From Halobacteriales archaeon YIM A00010 (GTDB taxonomy: Archaea > Halobacteriota > Halobacteria > Halobacteriales > Haloarculaceae), in NCBI GenBank assembly GCA_025041175.1, contig JAKCFJ010000001.1, positions 248,001-312,000 on the forward strand: DNA of 64,000 bases. The letters are read 5' to 3'. The number at the start of each line of letters is the position of its first letter. The first letter of the stretch is position 1. This document shows, piece after piece, positions 60,372 to 64,000 of the stretch. A model generated the notes under the pieces. That model had not been told where the DNA came from, searched no databases, and worked only from the letters and a program-made list of their open reading frames with translations. Made by a program: the position numbers and the translations under genes.

Positions 60372-60751
60372 CGCTCCACCTCCTCGAATTTATCGAACAT
60401 GTCGGGGTCCGTCTTGCCCTCCTTCCATGATTCGATTTTTGTGAGCATCATAACACCGTACTGCGCCGATTCGTACTCCTTGCCCTCCTCTCTCATCGTC
60501 TCTACGCGACAGTGGTCACAGGAGTAGACCGCGTACTCATCACCCAACTGATAGAGCGCATCCCCAACTCGGAATGATCGGGCGTCGATCTCCTCCATTT
60601 CGCGGTCGTGACGCACGCAATAGGCCTGATCGGTCTCACGAGGCAGTATCTCCACGTCTCGTTTTGTGTCCGGGTCCATTCTCCGCTGCCGACGATACCA
60701 TTCAGCGTCGCTCAGCGCGTTTGGGTGCGTGGCGGCCGTGTGGTCACTCAT
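60368..60751 (-). CDS. Small element protein with Cys motif
   Basis: A 127-aa protein from ATG 60751 (upstream in-frame sequence to 60946 is shadow). It contains AYCVRHDREMEEID and YSCDHCRVETM, giving a possible Cys/His metal site. The stop overlaps the primase-polymerase start by four bases. No family is recognised. It belongs to the replication operon. Confidence 0.6.
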   Translation of the reverse strand: MSDHTAATHPNALSDAEWYRRQRRMDPDTKRDVEILPRETDQAYCVRHDREMEEIDARSFRVGDALYQLGDEYAVYSCDHCRVETMREEGKEYESAQYGVMMLTKIESWKEGKTDPDMFDKFEEVER

Positions 60752-61092
60752 TCGCACCACCCCACGCGCTCGCCGCGCTCGTCGATCACGTACTCGATGA
60801 AGCCCTGCCAGCCGCCCAGGCCCTCCTCGGTGGGCGCGCTGGGCATCACGGCCGTCTCGTGGAAGTAGCGACAGCGGAACGCGAGCGCGTCGTAGTGGTC
60901 CGGACGCTCGGCCGAGGTCGTGAACGTGGCTTCGCTGAACTCCCACTGATAGGTGGTGTCGCTCGCCGCCTCGCCCTGGAAGATGGTTACCGATTCCAAA
61001 CTTTCGATTACCACCAGGTCGAGCGGCTTTCCGTTGTTGTTCGTCGTGCTTTGCTGCGTGCTTTTGGACGTTTGTCCAATTGCTTGCGTCAT
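60748..61092 (-). CDS. Small element protein, first gene of the replication operon
   Basis: About 114 aa from ATG 61092; an upstream ATG at 61185 is also possible. It shows PLDLVVIESLESVTIFQGE, YQWEFSEATFTTS and LAFRCRYFHETAVM, which suggests a small beta-rich fold. It overlaps the next gene by four bases. Function unknown. Confidence 0.5.
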   Translation of the reverse strand: MTQAIGQTSKSTQQSTTNNNGKPLDLVVIESLESVTIFQGEAASDTTYQWEFSEATFTTSAERPDHYDALAFRCRYFHETAVMPSAPTEEGLGGWQGFIEYVIDERGERVGWCE

Positions 61093-61586
61093 TCTGTTGA
61101 TTTCTGGGCGGTAACGCGCCCGAGCGGGACGATTCGTCTCATTTCCTGTGACGAGATCCCGAGGGTTTATGATCCCTGCCCGCATAGAATCAGACAGAGA
61201 TCATACCCGATCTCGTCGGCCGCCGCATCCACGGCGGCGCTTCCACAGGCCTTTGGGCGGGCCTGTGGGGGTCGGTTCTTCCACGTTCAAATTCTGATGA
61301 GCGCCTGCTTTGTCTGGGTGGGGGTAGGGCCTGCCCCTATTTAGTGTTTCCTGACATGTTTCCCGATATAGGAATCTAGAAAAACAGCTTGACATTTCCG
61401 GGCGTTAGCCTTTACTCCCTCCACATGCTATGTTCAAGCGGCCTAACGGCCATGACGGTGATGTCGACCCACCGGCCGGGTTAAAACGGCCGGTGGTACG
61501 ACTTATCAAACATGAGTGGCTACGCGAGCATCGTTTCATACTTCCATCAGAAGCATTCCCATATTCTACCCACGAATTATCAGATA
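61093..61586. other. Right end of the element, non-coding
   Basis: No credible complete gene. It includes the hairpin at 61471-61494 and several GC-rich short inverted repeats (GGCCTAACGGCC near 61440-61451). A start at ATG 61512 runs in frame through attR into the permease 3' part. Confidence 0.5.
61471..61494. terminator. Strong hairpin near attR
   Basis: ACCGGCCG at 61471-61478 pairs perfectly with CGGCCGGT at 61487-61494, loop GGTTAAAA. It may insulate the element from the interrupted host gene or act as a binding site. Confidence 0.5.
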
Positions 61587-61599
61587 CCCGGTCGGTACG
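61587..61599 (+). repeat. attR: 13-bp direct repeat CCCGGTCGGTACG
   Basis: It is identical to attL at 48436-48448. The following bases continue the permease coding frame (GGGCGTGGGTTC). Confidence 0.85.
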
Positions 61600-62021
61600 G
61601 TGGGCGTGGGTTCGTCGTCGCAACCAGTGCTGTCAACACTGCTAACACTATATTTGCGCTGTTCGCGCTGGTTGCGCTGGGGGCACCCAGAACCGGCGTG
61701 TTGGTCGCGCTCGAACGGGCGAACGTTCCCATCGACCTTCCACTCCTGCTCGCCACGGTCGTGATCGCCGCCGTTGCCGGGTTTTCTGCCGTGCTCGTGC
61801 TCGGCGACGTGTATCTCCGCGTCGTCGGAGCGATCGACTACACCGCGCTTTCGGTCTGTGTGCTCGGACTGCTGTGTTCGGTCTCGTATCTGTTTACCGG
61901 TCCAATCGGGATTGGAATTTTCGCCGCGAGCACTGTCGTCGGGCTTCTTCCGGCGTGGCTCGGCGTCCAACGCGCGCATTTGATGGGCGTGTTGTTGGGG
62001 CCGCTGATCCTCGGACGGTAG
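61600..62021 (+). pseudogene. TctA/DUF112-type permease, 3' part
   Basis: The last 140 codons of the permease interrupted at 48448. It has four hydrophobic segments (TIFALFALVALG, LPLLLATVVIAAVAGFSAVLVL, LSVCVLGLLCSVSYLF, FAASTVVGLLPAWLG) and ends MGVLLGPLILGR. Joined to 47635-48448 it gives a single 411-aa frame. An element-derived ATG at 61512 could express it as a 169-aa chimera, although its function would be doubtful. Confidence 0.88.
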
Positions 62022-62681
62022 CTACGCCGGGTGTTCGACTCCTTCGAGGAGCTGGTCGATCTTCTGTCGTTCGTCCAGATCCGTGGGATAGACGGCGATC
62101 ACGGTGATGTAATCGTCCTCGTGGGCGAACGACGCAGCGTGGATTGTCACGGGAATCGAGACGCCCTCGACGACCTGTGCGGTCGCGGTGTAGGTAGAGA
62201 CCGTGCGCTCGGCTCCGAGCGCCGAGGCGGTGTAGTTGCCGTCGAATTCGGGGGAATCGACGCCGTCGTAGGAATTGAGTAGCCGCTCGATGAGCTGGCT
62301 GTTGGACCGGTCTCCGATCGGGTTCATGCTTTCCCCGGCGATCTCCGCTTTCGGCGTCGAAAGCACCACGAACCGGGTAACGGTCACGTCCGCCGCAACG
62401 AGATCAGTACTCCGTTCGTACTCGCGCATGTGGCTCGTGGCCTCGACCGAACGTTCCTGATCGGCGACGCTGACCGAGCTGTTGAACGTCGGCGACTCGT
62501 TGCGAGCGAGTTCGTAGCCGGTCGAACTCAGCGCGTCGTCGCTCACGTCAATCTGCTCGGCCTCGACCGAGTACGGCTCCTCGCCGGTGAGAACGTCGAG
62601 ACAGCCGCTCGTCGAGAGCAGACCGACGAACAGGACGATCGTGAGCGTGGTTTTCGCTGTCGGGATCGAATCTCGTATCAT
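62022..62681 (-). CDS. Secreted lipoprotein, haloarchaeal (DUF6517-like)
   Basis: A 219-aa protein with a signal peptide (TTLTIVLFVGLLSTSGC) and a lipobox LSTSGC, so the mature chain is probably lipid-anchored outside the membrane at Cys27. The remainder is a soluble beta-rich domain (YELARNESPTFNSSVSVADQ, YTATAQVVEGVSIPVTIHAA). It resembles haloarchaeal lipoproteins of unknown function. It abuts the permease stop in convergent orientation. Confidence 0.75.
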   Translation of the reverse strand: MIRDSIPTAKTTLTIVLFVGLLSTSGCLDVLTGEEPYSVEAEQIDVSDDALSSTGYELARNESPTFNSSVSVADQERSVEATSHMREYERSTDLVAADVTVTRFVVLSTPKAEIAGESMNPIGDRSNSQLIERLLNSYDGVDSPEFDGNYTASALGAERTVSTYTATAQVVEGVSIPVTIHAASFAHEDDYITVIAVYPTDLDERQKIDQLLEGVEHPA

Positions 62682-62856
62682 TGTCGTGAATCGTGTTTCC
62701 GGTCACCCCCGACGGCTCTTTGTATCCCATCGCTCTCCGGAACACTCCACGGTACATCCGGAGGGCGAGCGGGGATCAAATCATCGGGCGTGTGAGTGGC
62801 ACAGAAATGCTGTCGACCGGGCTAATAGTTTGTGGTCGAGTTCCACTCGGTCGATA

Positions 62857-64000
62857 CTACCCATCCGGCAATCGATACTCCGGCCCGTCGTCGGTGTCTT
62901 CGACCTCGACACCGAGATCCGCGAGCGCATCCCGGAGCGCGTCGGCGCGCTCGTAGTTTCCGTGGGCGCGTTCTTCCTCACGGAGTTCGAGGACGAGTTC
63001 GATCGCTTCCGTAGCGACGTTGACAGTGCCGTCGCTATCGGCGTCGAACGCGAGTCCGAGCACGTCGCCTCCGAGGCGTTCGAACGCCTCGACCGCCGCT
63101 TTGAGACCCACGTAGTCGTACTCGCTGTCCTCGGTGTGGCGGTTGACGGCCGTCGAGACGTCGAGCAGCGCGGTGAGCGCCTCCCGCGTGTTGAAATCGT
63201 CGTCCATCGCCGTCTCGAACGATTCGGTCGCCTCGTCGATGGCGGTCCGGAACTGCTCGTCGGTGACGGTCGCAAGCGCGTTGGGGCTGTCGAGCGCGTC
63301 GACCGCACCGTCGTAGGCCCGTTCGAGGCGGTCCCACCGCTCGGTCGCTTCGTGGAGTGTCGCTTCTGAAAACGTCTGGCGGCTGTTGTAGGCGGTCGAC
63401 AGCAAGAACGTGCGGACGCTGTTCGTACCGACCGATTCGATCGCCTCGCGGACGGTCGAGAAGTTTCCGAGGCTCGAACTCATCTTCTCCTCACCGATAT
63501 CCAACAACCGAACGTGGAGCCAGTAACGCGCGAACCGTTCCCCCGTGGCCGCCTCGCTCTGGGCGATCTCGTTTTCGTGGTGGGGGAACACGAGGTCCTG
63601 TCCACCGATGTGAATGTCGATCGTCTCACCGAGGTGGGCCATCGCCATCGCCGAACACTCGATGTGCCACCCCGGTCGGCCCGCTCCCCAGGGCGAGTCC
63701 CACGTGAGACTGGTTTTGGCCGCCGTTTCGGCGTCGTGTGCATCCTCGTGGCGGTGGGATCGGATCTCTTCGGGCGCGACGCCTCCCGCCTTCCAGAGCG
63801 CGAAGTCGGTCGGATTGCGTTTTTCTGCCCGTTCCTCGTCGGGTCCCTGTGCCTGTAGCTCCTCGATCGACTGGTTCGAGAGCGCTCCGTACGCCTCGAA
63901 CCGCGTGGTGTCGAAATACACCGAGCCGTTCGACACGTAGGCAACCCCGCGCTCGATCAGCGTCTCGATCAACTCGACGATCTCGGGAATGTGCTCGCTC
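62857..64000 (-). CDS. cysS: Cysteinyl-tRNA synthetase (N-terminus outside window)
   Basis: The last 381 codons of CysRS, read from the right edge. It shows GWHIECSAMA with the Zn-binding Cys/His pattern, DIHIGGQDLVFPHHENEIAQSEAAT, and the class I KMSKS equivalent KMSSSLGN. The anticodon-binding domain follows. The N-terminal HIGH half lies beyond 64000. It charges tRNA-Cys. Confidence 0.95.
   Translation of the reverse strand, partial: SEHIPEIVELIETLIERGVAYVSNGSVYFDTTRFEAYGALSNQSIEELQAQGPDEERAEKRNPTDFALWKAGGVAPEEIRSHRHEDAHDAETAAKTSLTWDSPWGAGRPGWHIECSAMAMAHLGETIDIHIGGQDLVFPHHENEIAQSEAATGERFARYWLHVRLLDIGEEKMSSSLGNFSTVREAIESVGTNSVRTFLLSTAYNSRQTFSEATLHEATERWDRLERAYDGAVDALDSPNALATVTDEQFRTAIDEATESFETAMDDDFNTREALTALLDVSTAVNRHTEDSEYDYVGLKAAVEAFERLGGDVLGLAFDADSDGTVNVATEAIELVLELREEERAHGNYERADALRDALADLGVEVEDTDDGPEYRLPDG

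Larger units (their letters stand above)
48436..61599. mobile_element. Integrated virus-like element, PICI/satellite-like (13.15 kb)
   Basis: Bounded by a perfect 13-bp direct repeat. Removing one repeat plus the interior joins 48448 to 61600 and restores an open 1236-bp permease gene. Contents from left to right: DNA-binding protein and tyrosine integrase (rightward); small wHTH (leftward) and small acidic protein (rightward); small-terminase-like, zinc, tape-measure-like, protease/scaffold, coiled-coil and RHH-like genes (all leftward); 1.27 kb non-coding with a probable origin; primase-polymerase and two small genes (leftward). There is no recognisable large terminase, portal or capsid gene. 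Confidence 0.88.

Noticed and set aside
1-64000. tRNA or rRNA genes, including a tRNA gene at the element ends
   Set aside because: No tRNA-like cloverleaf or rRNA sequence was recognised; both att copies lie in a protein-coding gene.

Overview
This is a chromosomal window from a halophilic archaeon (class Halobacteria). The evidence is high GC, strongly acidic predicted proteins, an archaeal core gene set (proteasome beta subunit, EF-1 alpha, ribosomal stalk cluster L11/L1/L10/L12, a DRG-type GTPase), haloarchaeal regulators (a bacterio-opsin-activator-like HTH_10 protein, TrmB, a DUF7344-type winged helix) and TATA-box promoters with short or no leaders. The genus cannot be fixed from the sequence. 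I see no tRNA, rRNA or CRISPR array.

Layout. 1-8 kb: a partial YbhN-type flippase, a zinc-ribbon protein, two glycosyltransferases, a polysaccharide flippase, then an AIR-synthase-like gene overlapping a ThiD-ThiN fusion broken at a 14-G tract. 8.3-11.9 kb: one 1186-residue protein made almost wholly of HEAT repeats, followed by a nest of miniature inverted-repeat elements. 12-25 kb: psmB, UPF0212, an XRE-CBS regulator, a VapBC pair whose antitoxin is frameshifted, an orphan two-gene cassette, purM, two glycosyltransferases, a large PAS/GAF regulator, and glutamate dehydrogenase behind a tiny zinc-ribbon gene. 25-38 kb: hyuA-hyuB, EF-1 alpha, kdgK and trmB (each with a TrmB-type operator), a HAD hydrolase, a two-domain VOC protein, and a DRG GTPase that lacks its switch-I region. 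38-44.5 kb: a dicarboxylate symporter, relic IS ends, and a TetR-controlled P450/SDR/hydrolase cluster in which the hydrolase is dead. 44.8-47.5 kb: ribosomal stalk genes.

48.4-61.6 kb is the most notable region: a 13.15 kb integrated element bounded by a 13-bp direct repeat. It splits a TctA/DUF112-type permease gene exactly in frame, so removing it would restore a 411-codon gene. It carries a complete tyrosine integrase beside the left end, a divergent small-regulator region, a leftward morphogenesis operon (44-aa ribbon-helix-helix-like protein, coiled-coil proteins, probable prohead protease/scaffold, small zinc proteins, tape-measure-like protein, small-terminase-like protein), a 1.27 kb non-coding block ending in a probable origin (39-bp perfect inverted repeat enclosing two 18-bp direct repeats), and a leftward replication operon with an 810-residue primase-polymerase. 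No large terminase, portal or major capsid gene is recognisable. This order and content resembles bacterial phage-inducible chromosomal islands, so an archaeal virus satellite is the preferred reading; a decayed provirus is the alternative.

Right of the element lie the 3' part of the permease gene, a lipoprotein gene and the 3' part of cysS.
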